Below are positions 10,080-22,596 of a DNA stretch of 64,000 nucleotides, one piece after another. The first letter of the stretch is position 1. The number at the start of each line of letters is the position of its first letter. Under the pieces are notes generated by a model. That model was given only the letters and a program-made list of their open reading frames with translations. It did not search any database and was not told the origin of the DNA. A program made the position numbers and the translations under genes. Where the stretch lies: contig BGZK01001343.1 in NCBI GenBank assembly GCA_005406025.1, positions 1-64,000 on the forward strand, in the 5' to 3' direction. This stretch comes from Eumeta japonica (Eukaryota; Arthropoda; Insecta; Lepidoptera; Psychidae).

Positions 10080-11932
10080 GCGATTTTGCAAGATCATAAG
10101 ACGTTTACTGACATTTTTATGGAGTTCGTCAATACTTTCCTGCAAACAAATGATCATTTACATTGGTACATTTGTACCACAAATAGAGATTGTACTGTTC
10201 ACGGTACAACAATTCTCCATAACGACAGTAGCTACGTATCTACTTTTATTAAAAAAAAAGCAATCATCCGCTTAGAGGCACTTTGCTCGCGTGCCACTTT
10301 GATTGGTTTCGACTCAACTCGATAGACCCATACAGGTGATTTCTGTTTTGTTTGGGGTTGTAGCAATAAATCCATATTTTTTTCATCCGTTACTATGTCC
10401 CACACCAAATTTGACTTTCCTTCCATGAATCTGGTAAGCATGGAGTCGCACCAAGTGACGCGGTCTGGTTTCCGAGCCTCGGTCAAATTATGTAGGATCC
10501 GCCACAAGCACAGCTTTTTCGTACCCAAATGTTTGTGTAAGATTAATTTGCATTTGATTCATGCCTATGCCTAAGGATGCCCAAATTCAGTGTGGATCAT
10601 ATCTCTTGAACATACGGAGTACAGCATCGATATTTTTGTTGTTCACGGCGGTGGACGGGCGAACATCACGAAATTCGTCAATGAAATCGACACGACCGCA
10701 CTTGAATTCTGCGAATCAGTTATAAATAATCGCATTGCATGGTGCTTCATCGCCAAAAGCCCTTTGAAGCCGAGCAAGGCTCTGTTGAGCTGTCAAATCA
10801 AATCTAAGTGGATAGTACTAATTTCAAAGCAACAAATAAGTAAGATAAATTCCAATCACTAAAGTTTATGTTAAATGGCGAACCAGTTTCCTGAGCGTCG
10901 GAAGCACGTAATTTGAGGTTGCTTATGGATTCTAATTTAACATTCGAGAAACATATTCATGAATTGATGCGAAACTGTTTCTATCGCCTAAAGGTTATGT
11001 ACAGAATTCGAAAATTCATGTCTCTCAACCTTCGGATTGAACTTGTTGAAGCTCTCATTCTATCTAAATTTACTTATGCAGATACTGTATATAGACCAAG
11101 ACTATTCTCTAAAACAAAAAAGTAAATGTAACGGTTATATAATGCGTATGCTCGATTTTGTTCTAAAATTTCAACCAGATCACACGTATCACCTTTTACT
11201 AATCAGTCCTGTATTTTAAGTATGTCTGCTAGAAGATGTGTCCATTTTGACTCTATTATCTTTCACATTATTAAAACTTGTTATATATAAATAGGGAACT
11301 GTAAGTTTTCTATACGGATAGGGAACTTACATTTTCTTCCTGACTCCATTTCGCTCAACTTATCATCCCTCAACATAAAACCTTTGCATTTAAGGGATGT
11401 TTCTAATACACTGCTCCAAAAATTTGGAATAACATTCCTCCTCTTCTGTGTAATCTATTAATTATAAGCTTTTTTTGGATAAAAGTAAAAGAATATTTTT
11501 TCAACACTCTGTTACGCGGCGAAAATAATAATAATATATATTAATTATTTATAAAGGTTTCTATAACTGAAAATCAGCGCCACAGCCCCTGCGGTGGTAT
11601 TGTACTGAGCTGAAACCTATTCGGCATTGACTTAGTTAACCCTATGACTGCTTTCTTTTACTTCCATATTGTTCTTATGCCGAATAAGTCGATCTCTCTT
11701 TCAAATAGCAGTTAAAATGGTATGAAACTATACTACGAAAATTTTCACGACTTAAATCCACAGTGATGAAGGCACAATTTCAAAAATGACGCAACAATGT
11801 AAAGACATTTGACAGTAAGATAAAACAAACTGTACTCTATAACCAAAGTGTTCCATTTTCAAATGTAGCAACTACTTTTTAAATATTTTTTATGTAAGTG
11901 GCCAGTTCCAGAAACTTATAGTGCGGCCCACG
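10080..11932 (-). mobile_element. mariner transposon relic, split by a LINE insertion
   Basis: The minus strand encodes much of a mariner (DD34D) transposase. Recognisable segments are FRDVRPSTAVNN, KKLCLWRILHNLTEA, TWCDSMLTRF, SNLVWDIVT and SKPIKVAREQSASKRMI. The 5' end lies at about 11715-11932 and includes a terminal repeat matching that of the 28480 copy (TATAGTGCGGCCCACG read on plus), bounded by TA. The middle is interrupted by a plus-strand LINE at about 10850-11715. The left end is truncated near 10080, at the point where the second catalytic aspartate would be expected, so that residue and the third are lost. The region of the first aspartate is disturbed but keeps DE. It cannot be active. 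Confidence 0.85.
10850..11715 (+). mobile_element. Non-LTR retrotransposon 3' fragment nested in mariner
   Basis: The plus strand encodes the post-RT part of a LINE polyprotein: MDSNLTFEKHI, CFYRLKVMYRIRKF and LVEALILSKFTYADTVY. The frame ends in a TAA after LFSKTKK at 11123-11125. Related but frame-shifted sequence continues to about 11530, followed by 3' non-coding sequence to about 11715. No clear poly-A or AAATC tail is visible, so this is a different LINE family from L1. It is bounded on both sides by pieces of the same mariner, which makes it younger than that element. Exact junctions are uncertain by a few tens of bases. Confidence 0.75.
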
Positions 11933-12184
11933 TAACTGTTAAAATTAGCCCAAATGAATATTACTTTGTAGGTAAGTTGATCAACTTGTAGAATCAAAGT
12001 CCCTTTACTACGAAATTAATGACGGACAGAGGTAATCAAGGATTTTTAGAAACGTCGAACAGAATATCAGGTCATCGAGAAATAATTCCATGAATGAAAT
12101 TTTGAAGAATAAAAACTGACCAAATTTGTGGTCTCATTTTCATTTTGAATTAAAACTAGTTTGTTTCTTCACAATCACCCAACA

Positions 12185-12690
12185 AAGTGAAATGAATAGT
12201 TTTCATCATATTTTATTTACATTTAATTGTAGTATAAAATATTATATATATTATAATTAAGTGTAAATAAACACTTTGTTCAACAACGTTGCCATTTCGT
12301 AGGTAGGGACATAATCTCAATCCTGTACAAATTTTAGGACTTCTGGTCAAAAAACCACGACAAAACGTAGTTTTGACAGTCCTCTCTTTACATTAACCTA
12401 ATACTACCTAGGACAGAGACTGAAATTGGCAAAATCTAAAGGACAAAGGGGGCCTGTATGCTGTCGCTTTCTAAACTTTGTTACAAAATGCGGTCTGTTA
12501 AAGCCGAACCGTGGCAGATCGCCAGCCAGTTTTCTCTACTTCTTGCTTGAACCTCATCAGCTGTTGACAGTGGAGATCTGAATTGATGGTTTTGCCTGGC
12601 GGTAAAAGCTTATAATGAATAATACCTTTCCAATGCCACCACACATCAAATGCAATTTGGCATTCAATTCAATTTCGCTATTCGGTTATC
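12185..12690 (-). mobile_element. mariner relic of a second subfamily, internal fragment
   Basis: The minus strand reads VWWHWKGIIHYKLLPPG, KTINSDLHCQQL and MRFKQEVEK, the central part of a mariner transposase. The same segment occurs in the better copy at 61708-62890. After that the frame is lost, although the 3' non-coding sequence still matches (TTATTTACATTTAATT in both). No terminal inverted repeat remains at either end, and the catalytic segments on both sides are missing. Confidence 0.75.
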
Positions 12691-12699
12691 GGAACAAAT

Positions 12700-14980
12700 G
12701 CAGAAAAAGAATAAATCTACATTCATGTTGACATTGACTATACTGGAAAGTCAACCACAAGAAAGTGCAAAACAACGTCTGTCGGCCAGCTAGTATCTTT
12801 TATACGGTATTTGATCTTAAGTCAATTCCTGTCTAATGCTATCTCATAACACTGATACGCGCGAAAACAATACTCAAAATTTACATTTCATTCATTTCAT
12901 TCTACAAAAATCAAATTCGGCGCCGGTGCTCATATATACTAATAGATTTCAAAATACTCAGAGGCAAGGATACTTTATTCGACTAGCTCAAATATTCGCT
13001 ACACGATTTTTAAAAACAAACAAATGGTTCAATTGAAAAAGAGGGGCATAAAATGAAATCGCCGAAGTCCATTTCCATACTAGATACTGACGGAATATAT
13101 ATATAGGATTTGAATAAACATTCAATTTCCTTCACATACACAATAAGTATCTATCTTACAGGGAAATATAACTTCTTACGTAAACCGTATATCTTTTAAG
13201 ATGTATTATTCCTAAGGCATATCCACATGAAAATATAAGTTATCCTGTTGTTTGTATCTAAGAACAAACAATCGCTGCAAAACAGAAACAAAGGGCGAAG
13301 TGTCGGCGGTCGACTCCGGTTATAATGAGTTTCCGTTCAGGTTTTAGGGTACCGCAGGAATAGAACCTTACAAAAAAAAAGTTTCTTGATGTAGTCGGAT
13401 TGACGAATGTACAATTCTCTAAATTGATTGCGCTCGATCAATGCTGACGAAAAAGATGTATTTGATCATCATAAGGAACCGTCGGTGCAGACTTCTACTC
13501 AAAATTCGGTATATAAACCAGGTGCGAGAATTTGCAAATGTGAAAGACTGAACAAAACATTAATGTCTTCAATGGTGACACACCTACGACGTTCACTTTA
13601 ATTAGCATATAAGTATAATCTTCATAAGCTAAAACTATAGGTGCCTTTACAAACTGAGCATTGCAAGCAGCTTATCACTCTATTTCAAATTTCTCAAGAC
13701 TCAAATAATTTCAAGCAAATGAATATTTGCTCGCTTTGATATCATGATGAATCGTCTTAATCAAATCATCATCAATAATGGCAATGGATTGACTTTGAAA
13801 TTCGTTCTTCTCAACATATTACTATAAAAAATATATTTCCATCAATACCCATTACGTTCGGCGTTCTGTGTTAAATATTTAAAAATAGAGTCGTTTTATG
13901 AATGTATATACAATGATAACTGTGGTTTCGTTTATTAAGAACTCTCTGAAGTTAGTAGGGTTAATAAAGTTGGTAGAAATAATAAAGTTAATAAATAATC
14001 AATATAAATTATTTATATTAAATCTATCATGAGCCTAAATCAAAAATATGCATCAAGAAAATTACAATAGCCTAGTGTTTACGGTTCACAATTAATTTTA
14101 CCGCTTGATTGAAATGGTGTAATTTGAATTTGGCATTCAAGAGAACGTCGGTGTTTTAGCTCCTTACTTATACATTGTAAAAATGTAAATTGTTCCCTCG
14201 TCTTTCTGATTATTCCATCGTACATTTATACTTAATGCATACCCACTTGATTAGTTCCAACATGAATTTAGCCTGTCTCAACTAAATACAAGCTATTAGC
14301 GATCTAGGTAGTCGATTAACTGCTGAAATAAATCCAGGAGATTCTCGAGTTCTGACGTCTCTCTCTCTCAGCATATATTACACGCACAAACAGTATCCTG
14401 ATTCAAAAAGACTCCATGGTTAATTACTGATTTTAGAGGTAATGAAGTTGGATTGAATTTTAATAATTTTTCCAATGTCAGTTCCATTTGATATAAGCCT
14501 TTTTTTGTATAAAAAAAGGTTAGAAAAATAAAAAAAGGCAACTTTTAAATTGACTCTTGGTATAATTTAAGATTTTATTTCACAATCAGCTTAGATAATG
14601 AGAAAACACGTTTCAGAAGAACCAAATATATTGTGTGCACGTACCTAAAAATTAATCATCACAAACCTTCATACAAATATATTGTGAATCAACCAAGTCG
14701 ATATACTGAGAATTATCTCATCAATATTTTATATCCAATTACGTATTTCCCTTATATCACATTACTATCAACCTTTCCGACCTATCAACAGGTGCTCAAT
14801 TGAACAAATGGCGCAGGTGATTTCAGATGTGATCAAAGTGCGATTTTGGTGATATGTCTCTGGCTGGGCGTGTGGTTGGCAGGTAGTGCGTGTGACTTCA
14901 GGCGCCGTAACATAGTCCGTGACGCAAAGAACATGAGATTCAAAAAAAGTGGTAGGCAAAAATTATCGGTGAGGCAGAAG
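12700..14980. other. AT-rich DNA without a recognised gene
   Basis: No gene was recognised. A GC-richer patch at about 13285-13350 includes ACAAAGGGCGAAGTGTCGG. A small perfect hairpin lies at 14498-14519 (nine-base stem CCTTTTTTT/AAAAAAAGG, loop GTAT). The stretch 14780-14960 is GC-richer and may be a decayed repeat, faintly like 47855-47960. Confidence 0.55.
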
Positions 14981-14984
14981 CAAG

Positions 14985-15345
14985 TTATACTGTGGTAGGG
15001 CTACGATATTGCCAAATTGGCTGCAGCACAAAAATGGGCCGACTCGATAGTTGAGATACCATACTCTCACAGGTTACAGACATGAAGTAGCAGCTTTCGT
15101 TGTCGCTTTTTATTCATTGAATGAGAGTTCCGGTGGCCCACTCCCCTGAAGTCACATACCTTATTCCTTCCTAAAATTTCAGTACCTCACTCCCCCTTCA
15201 TCAGGTATCCTACTTTTATAAAAACCGGCAAAACACTAGTGATTCTTCTGAGTTCACAAGCGTTCTGAGGCAAGGGTGATTACCGACTCTCTAGTGACTC
15301 ATGTGTTCATTTTCCCTTTAAACTTCTATAAAAAAAGTCTCAATA
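14985..15345 (+). repeat. Short interspersed repeat S, copy 2 (long)
   Basis: This copy includes the 5' body (GGCTGCAGCACAAAAA, ATGAAGTAGCAGCTTTCG, GAATGAGAGTTCCGGTGG) and the 3' tail (AACCGGCAAAACACTAGTG). The same order and words occur at 23925-24265 on the plus strand, and at 38236-38475 on the minus strand, so this is one family of about 340 bp. It carries no reading frame of note. Confidence 0.65.
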
Positions 15346-15349
15346 ATAG

Positions 15350-16610
15350 CAGGTAGATGATACGCTGAAATTCATTCATGATAACGCACTTGCGGAGACA
15401 CCCGTACAGTTAAGTGGAGTATCATTCAACTTACTACATGGCAAGTCCCGTACGAATTGTTCGTGTACCTACGGTAATCAGACACAACATTTAAATTAAG
15501 GAAAAATTACGTCTATACTCAAAATTATATGACCGAGATCAGTTAGATGTAAGGTTGCTGTCAACCCCATCGAATAATTTCTTGCATTCCGATCCGCTGT
15601 CCAGTTTGGTACGTGTAGTGTTTTTCAATGATTAACGGTTCATCAGTGATTATCAAAAATGTTCTTATCGTTCTAAAATAATTGTAAAACACTCCTATTT
15701 AAATGTCAAATTTTGCACAACAATTACTAATGTATAAACTATCGCCTCGTCTATTTCGCCGTTTAACATACGATTTTACAATATGGAACCAAAAATCTTC
15801 TTTTTGAAGAAATAAACAAGGGTAGAGTCGACAATCTAAGCCATACTGTAGACCGCTTGCAATATGAAATTATAACCGCAACTAGGCACTTCTTAATGAC
15901 CTAGATATTTCATGGACACATCTGATCAAAGAAGAGAACGCAGTTCACACGGTCGCTCTCATTGATGGCAGAGTCGATGTGTTGCATGGATTCGCCATTC
16001 ACCAGCAATGATTAGAATCAGATGTTTCTAAAGTCGAGAAGGTTAATGGTTTTTCAAGATTTTTCGGTCTCGTATAACATAAAATATAACCTGAAAACCT
16101 ATAAGTGAAATTGTCATTGTTCTTTTGTATTCAAATGTTAGAACTTCTTATCTAGTAGTATGAATTAATCACATTTCGAGGCTGAGTAGTCACGCATTTA
16201 TTCCTTTCAATAAATTTCATAATAGAAAATAACATTTTTCTCCTAAATAGATTATATTTTCTGTAGACCTACCTATTAAAGATTTAAGTTTAAAACTTTT
16301 TTGTGAAGCTACTGACGCTGATGACTGAAAATATTTAAAGTCAAATCATGTGAAAAAGAAATATACTAAGATTTTAATTCCTATACTTTGCATTATTTCA
16401 ATAAGTAAGCTCCACTTAAAAGAGTACTTTTGAAAAAGCGATCGCATCCTTGGGTATACATATTATATAAGAGAGATTATTCAGGCAAAACATATAAAAT
16501 TTTATTCTTGTAGTCCTAAATTTAGTTGGTACTTGTTTATGGTACTTATTAAATTTTCTTATGAAAATTTTTCAAAGTAACCGGGAAAAATCCTTACCTT
16601 AATTTAGGAC
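15350..16610. other. AT-rich DNA without a recognised gene
   Basis: I recognise nothing specific here. The part at 15900-16010 is slightly GC-richer. Confidence 0.55.
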
Positions 16611-16619
16611 TCGAACAAC

Positions 16620-18110
16620 AGCCTCTTTCTACAACAATTTTATTAATGATGTGTTGATTCTCGCGTTTTATAAAATATTATTAAGAAAAAATGCTTCAAA
16701 CATAAGTCCACGGAACTACCGCACAATTTTTATAACTCTGATATCATTAACGATCATTTTAAAGTTCATAGAAATGGCCCACAAGATTTCCAATTAACAC
16801 CTATTAATTAATAATTTATTTTTAAAATTAATCTATCTTTTTTTTAATCTAATACTATTAGGGATGGTACATCAAGAGATACAATTTTATTAACTTTAAT
16901 AAAAACATTAATTTCAATTATTATTATAGTTGATACATGTATTAAAGTAATAATGTTTCTATTTTGTGTAAAATGGCAAAAGTTAAGCTAATTAAAAAAA
17001 TAAGCCATCTGAATTAAATTAACGATATACGTCCTGTAAGTATACCAATATTTTTTAGCAAATGTAATCGATAATGCGGTTTGTATGTAACTCATTACCT
17101 GTTTAGAAAATAATAAAATTTTCCTTGATAAACAAACTGGTTGCAGAAAAAGGTTACAGTATTACAACAGGTTTGATGGACAGTGTAAATGACATCTTAG
17201 CTGTACAAAATATTGCCAAAAGAACAAACATTACTAGATTTCTCGAGGACTTTTAATATTATCAATGTATGTTTTCCTTTATTAAAACTTTTTTATGGCT
17301 CTGATAATACCGTGAGACGATGGTTTATTTGCTATATGGCTCTCATAATTATTAGAACTCCGTAATATTGATGGTTCGTCTGCTTTCTCGACTACCAAAA
17401 TTTTAACTCTCGGAATACCTCAAGGTGCCATTTTTGGACCGATAGCATTTCCTTTGTATGTGGGAATATTTTACATAATACTGAAAATTGTAAATAAAGT
17501 TATGTGACGAGTTTTAACGTCTTTAAATATTCTGTGTACGAAATGAATGAAAACATTAATTCTTCAATGTATCGTTCATATCATTTTATAAATAGATTAA
17601 AGATTTAAATCGCGCAGCCAGTTTATATAAAGAAAACAGCTTTTCTTGTTTCTAAACTCAGACAAATCAAATTATTGCTGATTCGAAAGGTCAATATAAT
17701 AAAATTAAGACCTTAATCCTGCAGTAACACTGTTTAGCCTTTCAATCAAACAAGTCACGAAAACTTGTAACTCAGATCTACAAGTAGATTGTTTGACTTT
17801 GAAAAACTGATCTCAGGATTCAACTTTGAGATTTCCTGATTCTCCCAAACTAATTTATGTTAAAAATATAAGGGGCATGCTTTCTGAAATATCCTCGCTC
17901 AAAATACTGGAAATACTTTCTTGTACAGAATTTGAAGGCCCTTGTTTCGGTTCAAAAAGTCTCTAAAGCGTTATTTACTACCACAGAAAATTACGTAAGA
18001 AGCCATTTTAAAATTGAATAGTCCCTCATATTAGTAATATTCATTACTTTGAGGTATTTATAAATAAAGGACTTATATTTTATTTTATCCACATATAATG
18101 GTATAGCTTT
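16620..18110 (+). mobile_element. Strongly decayed non-LTR retrotransposon (RT region)
   Basis: The plus strand keeps scattered RT landmarks in the correct order. RNYRTIFITLISL near 16710 matches the N-terminal RT motif usually written NYRPISLL. TTGLMDSVNDILAVQNI follows near 17165, then motif A remnants, and GIPQGAIFGPI near 17420 is RT motif B. Motif C (a YADD or FADD box) cannot be found. Later sequence around 17610-17770 still suggests the post-RT region. Stops and frameshifts occur throughout, so this is an old copy. The motifs suggest a CR1/jockey-type element, different from the other LINEs in the window. Confidence 0.7.
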
Positions 18111-18114
18111 ATGT

Positions 18115-19010
18115 AATGTTTATATTTTTAAGTATGTCATTTTATTTTTTATTGTAATCTTACTTTTTACTCTTGATATTTGCGATGCGGTATGCGACTG
18201 ACCTACCCATATTAATTTCAAATGTCACGTAAAACCAGTGTCGTAGTGGTAACCACTGTTGCGGTTTTTGCTAAATGACAACTTTCTCATAGCGTACATA
18301 ATGGATTTATCAAAATGTAATAGTGACATTTACGTATTCATTCTTATATATTTATACGTAAAATAATAATTTCTTTTTTTCTATCTTATTTCATTTAATG
18401 TCTCGCTAATATGCCATATAAGATGTATTGTAATAAAATTTTTTACAAAAAAAGTGGTCAGTTCTGTTAATTATAAAATTCGATTTTTAAGAGAAAAAGT
18501 ATAATTACTCTAAATTTGACTTTTCCTCCATAATTGGCATAATTAAAATATTCTGTTTTTTAATTTTAAGAATAAATTTACGAGTGCATTTTCGCTAAAT
18601 GATTTTCTACTATTTCTGAACTCCATATTGGGTATACTGACCTTTTATAATATCAGGTGACTTTTTGTTGCCTATAATAAAAATGAACAAAGGAGAAAAC
18701 AGTTTCCAACGCTGAAAAATACACTAGCCGCATTCGAAAGGCAGTGGAAGATGTGTCTGATGAAAACTGGATGATATACTTTGGAAATGATATCTTGAAA
18801 ACTGGTTCAAACGTAAGAAATTTGTGTAGATGCAGGTGGATTGTTCCTTGAAAACAGATATTAAAGAAAAACAAGCTGCAGTAAAATTTTTATAATATCG
18901 ACAAACATTTTAAGTTCCCCACGTAACAAAAACTTTACGTTTTTTTCTATTTATACAAGTACGGAACTAAACTTAATAAGTAAACGGTCAAAATATCCAA
19001 AGACATAAAT
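18115..19010. other. AT-rich DNA without a recognised gene
   Basis: No gene or known repeat is visible. The 73-codon minus-strand frame at 18653-18874 has no recognisable feature. Confidence 0.55.
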
Positions 19011-19014
19011 TGGG

Positions 19015-19110
19015 GAACAAATTAACCAAGGGCATTTTCCTTGAGGCCGCGTAGCCGGTGGCGGCCTCGGGCCGATATTATCGATGGGGTGTGTTTACAA
19101 ACAATACATA
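19015..19110. repeat. GC-rich hairpin-bearing fragment
   Basis: A perfect eight-base stem GAGGCCGC (19043-19050) pairs with GCGGCCTC (19061-19068) across a ten-base loop. The short palindrome-like word CGATATTATCGAT follows at once. Such a compact GC hairpin in AT-rich DNA suggests a fragment of a dispersed element, but the family is not recognised. Confidence 0.35.
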
Positions 19111-19331
19111 CTATGAATAATACTTCTACCTAATTACATTATTTATATTAGAACCGAGCGACAACATTTTTGTCCTGTTTCTCACATTTTACATGAAAGA
19201 AATACTACATAATATTTGACAGCTTAAGATTTCGTTGTTTTACTTAAGGTTGCGTCATCAATTTTGATTCCATTTCGCGATTCCGTACATTTCATGAATG
19301 AGTCGTTACCCGCCCGCTTCGTTGAATGTAA

Positions 19332-19799
19332 ATTAACATTCAGCAATATTTCTTTTATATATACCCTTGGTTTTGCTCGTGTCTGAATAGAACGAATCCT
19401 TTCATTCTTATATTACCTGTTTTCACTGTCAATTCTGATCCCTATAATAGTGCAATTATCGAAGTCTATTCTGACCCCGATGATGGTCCAGTAATCGATG
19501 TCTATTCTGACCCCGATGCTGGTCCAGTTATCGATGTCTATTTTGACCCCGATGCTGGTCCAATTGTCAATGTCTATTCCAACCCTGATGATGGTCCAGT
19601 TATCGATGTCTATTCTGACCCCGATGCTGGTCCAATTGTCAATGTCTATTCCAACCCTGATGATGGTCCAGTTATCGATGTCTATTCTGACCCCGATGCT
19701 GGTCCAGTTATCGATGTATTTTTATATTACCAGTATTTTACTAGTATTAACATTTTTTTTTTATATTGCTTGAACGTGAATAACTTTAAAGGGAATTAA
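19332..19799 (+). other. Open frame without ATG spanning a minisatellite
   Basis: This frame is open for 155 codons, from just after a stop at 19329-19331 to a TAA at 19797-19799, and it contains no ATG. Its middle is the 12-residue repeat translated from the 36-bp minisatellite (IDVYSDPDAGPV per unit). The flanking parts are hydrophobic or low complexity and match nothing known. It could be an exon of a repetitive protein, but a repeat whose length is a multiple of three stays open whenever one unit lacks a stop. Independent evidence of coding is absent. Confidence 0.12.
19425..19712 (+). repeat. 36-bp minisatellite, seven units plus one degenerate
   Basis: Seven head-to-tail 36-bp units run from 19461 to 19712 with no length changes, preceded by a degenerate eighth unit (19425-19460). 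Units 4 and 6 are identical, and units 3 and 5 differ by one base, so a 72-bp two-unit block was duplicated recently. Differences between units are a few substitutions each. Two frames remain open through the array. Confidence 0.9.
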
Positions 19800-20370
19800 G
19801 GAAAATAAAAGAAAATCAAGCATTTTCCTGTTGATTCCGGAATTAAGGAGCCTTAGCTTTTGTAGAAATGACACGCTATAGAGTTTTACTTGTCGTTTAC
19901 TAGATAACTTAAACAATAACCATGAGTTTTTAATTTCAAGAAAAGGAGAATGTTTATGAAAAGAAAAACGAACAATAATATTTTACTTAATATAGCCAAA
20001 AACTAATAAATTCAATACATTTAGAAGTTACAATAGTAGCTTACTTATATCAAAGTGTCGAACCTAAATTTTAATCTACAATCGTTTTTTTACATATGCA
20101 ACTACCAAAAACATTCATTGCCATTTTAAAAAAAATGTACCAAGCAATACAACGATTTATAGTACGCAACCTTCTCTACACGTGTAAATACAAAAACAGT
20201 ATCTACAATCCGTATAATTCGTTGTTACGACTGATCCTTGATAATGAAGAAGACCAATTGCACACACACACACTTTGTTACCCCGCTTGGTGATAGAACA
20301 ATAAGTAAGAAAACAAATGAAATGAAAGTATAGCTACAAGCTATTCAAACTTCATGTCAGTTTCTAACAC
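19800..20370. other. AT-rich DNA without a recognised gene
   Basis: No gene is recognised. The 65-codon plus frame at 20096-20293 has no motif that I know. Confidence 0.55.
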
Positions 20371-20374
20371 AATC

Positions 20375-20565
20375 GACCAATGAAAGCAGAAATCGTATTC
20401 TGCGGCACCGGTCACACCTCCGTCCGAAAATTGGGAATGTTCACGGCTCCTCGGAGCGTTATCTGCAGTCGCGATTCGCGCTAGTCGCGTTTTATTAACT
20501 TTTGATATCTTTTTACGGTCGCGCGGCGCGTTCAATAAGGGGTTTCTGTTTGCTTTTCGAAAAAC
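20375..20565. promoter_or_regulatory. GC-rich island, candidate regulatory element
   Basis: A sharply bounded CpG-rich patch with CAGTCGCGATTCGCGC, CGGTCGCGCGGCGCG and an embedded AT-rich word TTTATTAACTTTTGATATC. The minus-strand 64-codon frame (20341-20535) has a protein-like composition (Arg, Asp, Lys rich) but no family signature. A short exon is possible, but a regulatory element is the simpler guess. Confidence 0.25.
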
Positions 20566-20569
20566 TTTT

Positions 20570-22180
20570 CGCGTAAATCTTGAATATTAATCTGATTTAT
20601 TATTACTGCTACAAGATTACGCTCGATACTGCTAAAGATTGTTTTTTTTTATTGCATTTATTCGAAATAAAATATGACCAAAGGTCGATCGTCTATGTCA
20701 GGACAAAACCTTTTTGGCATTTTTCAGAGCAATAATATTTTGGAGCTCAAAAAGAATGAAGATATTACTGCTCACATATTCGAATTTAAAATAGTCAGTG
20801 ATCTTTTTAAAAATCATAGAGGCTTAAAAATGGACTTTGTTGATATTTTTTAAGTATTTTATCAAAGGTATCCTTTTGAAGGAAATAATCGTTTTGAATG
20901 GGAATTGAGGCAATTTATGCAATTGTTTGCGTTTAAATAGTTTAGGATATTATAAATTTAGGAGTGCTAAGAATTTGCCTACTCTTACTAAAATTTTTAA
21001 TTTTTTCAACGAATATTAATGACTTTAGGAGATTTTCAAATTTTTTCAACGGGAAGTTTTATTAGGCTTTTGGAATCAGAATGCGTGACTGAACTCTTTT
21101 AAGTACATGTTATTGAGCAAAGGTACTTATAATTTTACATTTTCTTCTATTTTACAAAGTCATGTGGATTTTTGATCAATTAAATAGGTAAAAAAAAAAC
21201 TACCGAGTTTTTATGACCAGAATTCTGGATTACACTTAATTCAACTTCATATGCTGAGAAATGCCTCTGGTGCGAAGCTAGCAGTTGCCAGTAAATGACT
21301 ACATTACTTTGCTGTTCTCATTTTTGCGCAGACAAATGTCTAGATATTTTCCGGTGTACATATAAAGGAAAAATATTATTTATAGCAACACAATATAATA
21401 TACAGCAAATGGCGCTATACGTAACGAAGAATGAACGTAGAAGCCTATTGTCTAGTTGTTTTTCTGTAGCGCTTACGGAAACCTCGCTCTTCGGCTCGGT
21501 ATCAAACGACACTTTATAAATTTACGTAACTGAGCTATTTATTTACTATCCAACGCACACTTGCTTGGTTGCTTGGCTCCTTCTACGGACAAAAACGCTA
21601 AATCTTCATCGTTAGTCCGATTAGCTGCTTTTTTTTTTTTTTTGCAGAAAACTGTAAGTTTCTGAAGTGCTTCTCCAGAGCGCGTAAAATATATGAGCAA
21701 AACAAAGGCTTATTTTATGCGCAGTACCATCGGCCAGAAATATTGTAATGATTAGAAAGATCAGCTGCAATTTCAGAGCACTATCTCATCAATTTACTAC
21801 GTACATTCAAAATTGCAAACAAATCTAATTGATTAAAATTGTCACATAGCCGACCTTTGAAAGCGATTTAACTAAGAACCACCTAAAAATATAGTATAAT
21901 ATATTCGGGGTATTAAGCACTCGACAACTAAATGAATGAAAAATGAAATATATTTCTTCAGTAGATACGAAATGATAAAATCTCAAATTGAAAATGTTTG
22001 CATTTTTTATTGTTTTCATGCCTGAAGAACTTTTAATTTATAATGAACATATTAGACTAAATTAAAGAGGGAAATAAAACGGACACAGTAGAAATTAATT
22101 GAAAATGTTACATCAAAAGTATGTGGCTCTATTAATGCGAACAAATCGATAATATTCATTTAAAACTATTTAAACGTTAT
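20570..22180. other. AT-rich DNA without a recognised gene
   Basis: No recognised gene or transposon. A slightly GC-richer part lies at 21405-21520. Confidence 0.55.
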
Positions 22181-22184
22181 TATA

Positions 22185-22315
22185 CAACTAGCTTCTGTCC
22201 GCAGCTTCGCCCTAGTAGATCTAGAATAGATACTCGCATCTTTCATATGGCCTGATGACGGCACATCCACCATGCTCTCGATCCCGGTCCTGCTCTTATC
22301 TCGGTCCTCAAAGGC
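22185..22315 (+). repeat. CCGCTCCGCCC-type repeat (family G), decayed copy
   Basis: CTTCTGTCCGCAGCTTCGCCC near 22191 is a diverged form of the head found intact at 22826, 45637 and 63530. It is followed by the TCTCGATCCCGG type of degenerate interior. From memory, this head word is widespread in lepidopteran genomes. Confidence 0.5.
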
Positions 22316-22319
22316 GTAA

Positions 22320-22596
22320 TATTAAGAAAATGTGACGTGATTTAAAACCAGACATGTAATTATAAAAATCCTATATTCAGCTACAGTGTCCAGTACGGGA
22401 GTACATAAAACTCGGCTCTTAGTCAGTATATAAACACAAAACATGGCTTTATTTTTAGGATAAATATCTAGCAACACTCCTGCGAAAATCACATTCAATT
22501 CTATTAGATAGTTTTTACGTAATAAAACAAACTTGAACATACAGTCAGATAAACACAAAAATTATAAAAATGGTAGTTTTAGTTTCACAATCTTTG
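22320..22596. other. AT-rich DNA without a recognised gene
   Basis: Nothing recognised. The 78-codon minus-strand frame here (22322-22558) has no known motif. Confidence 0.5.
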
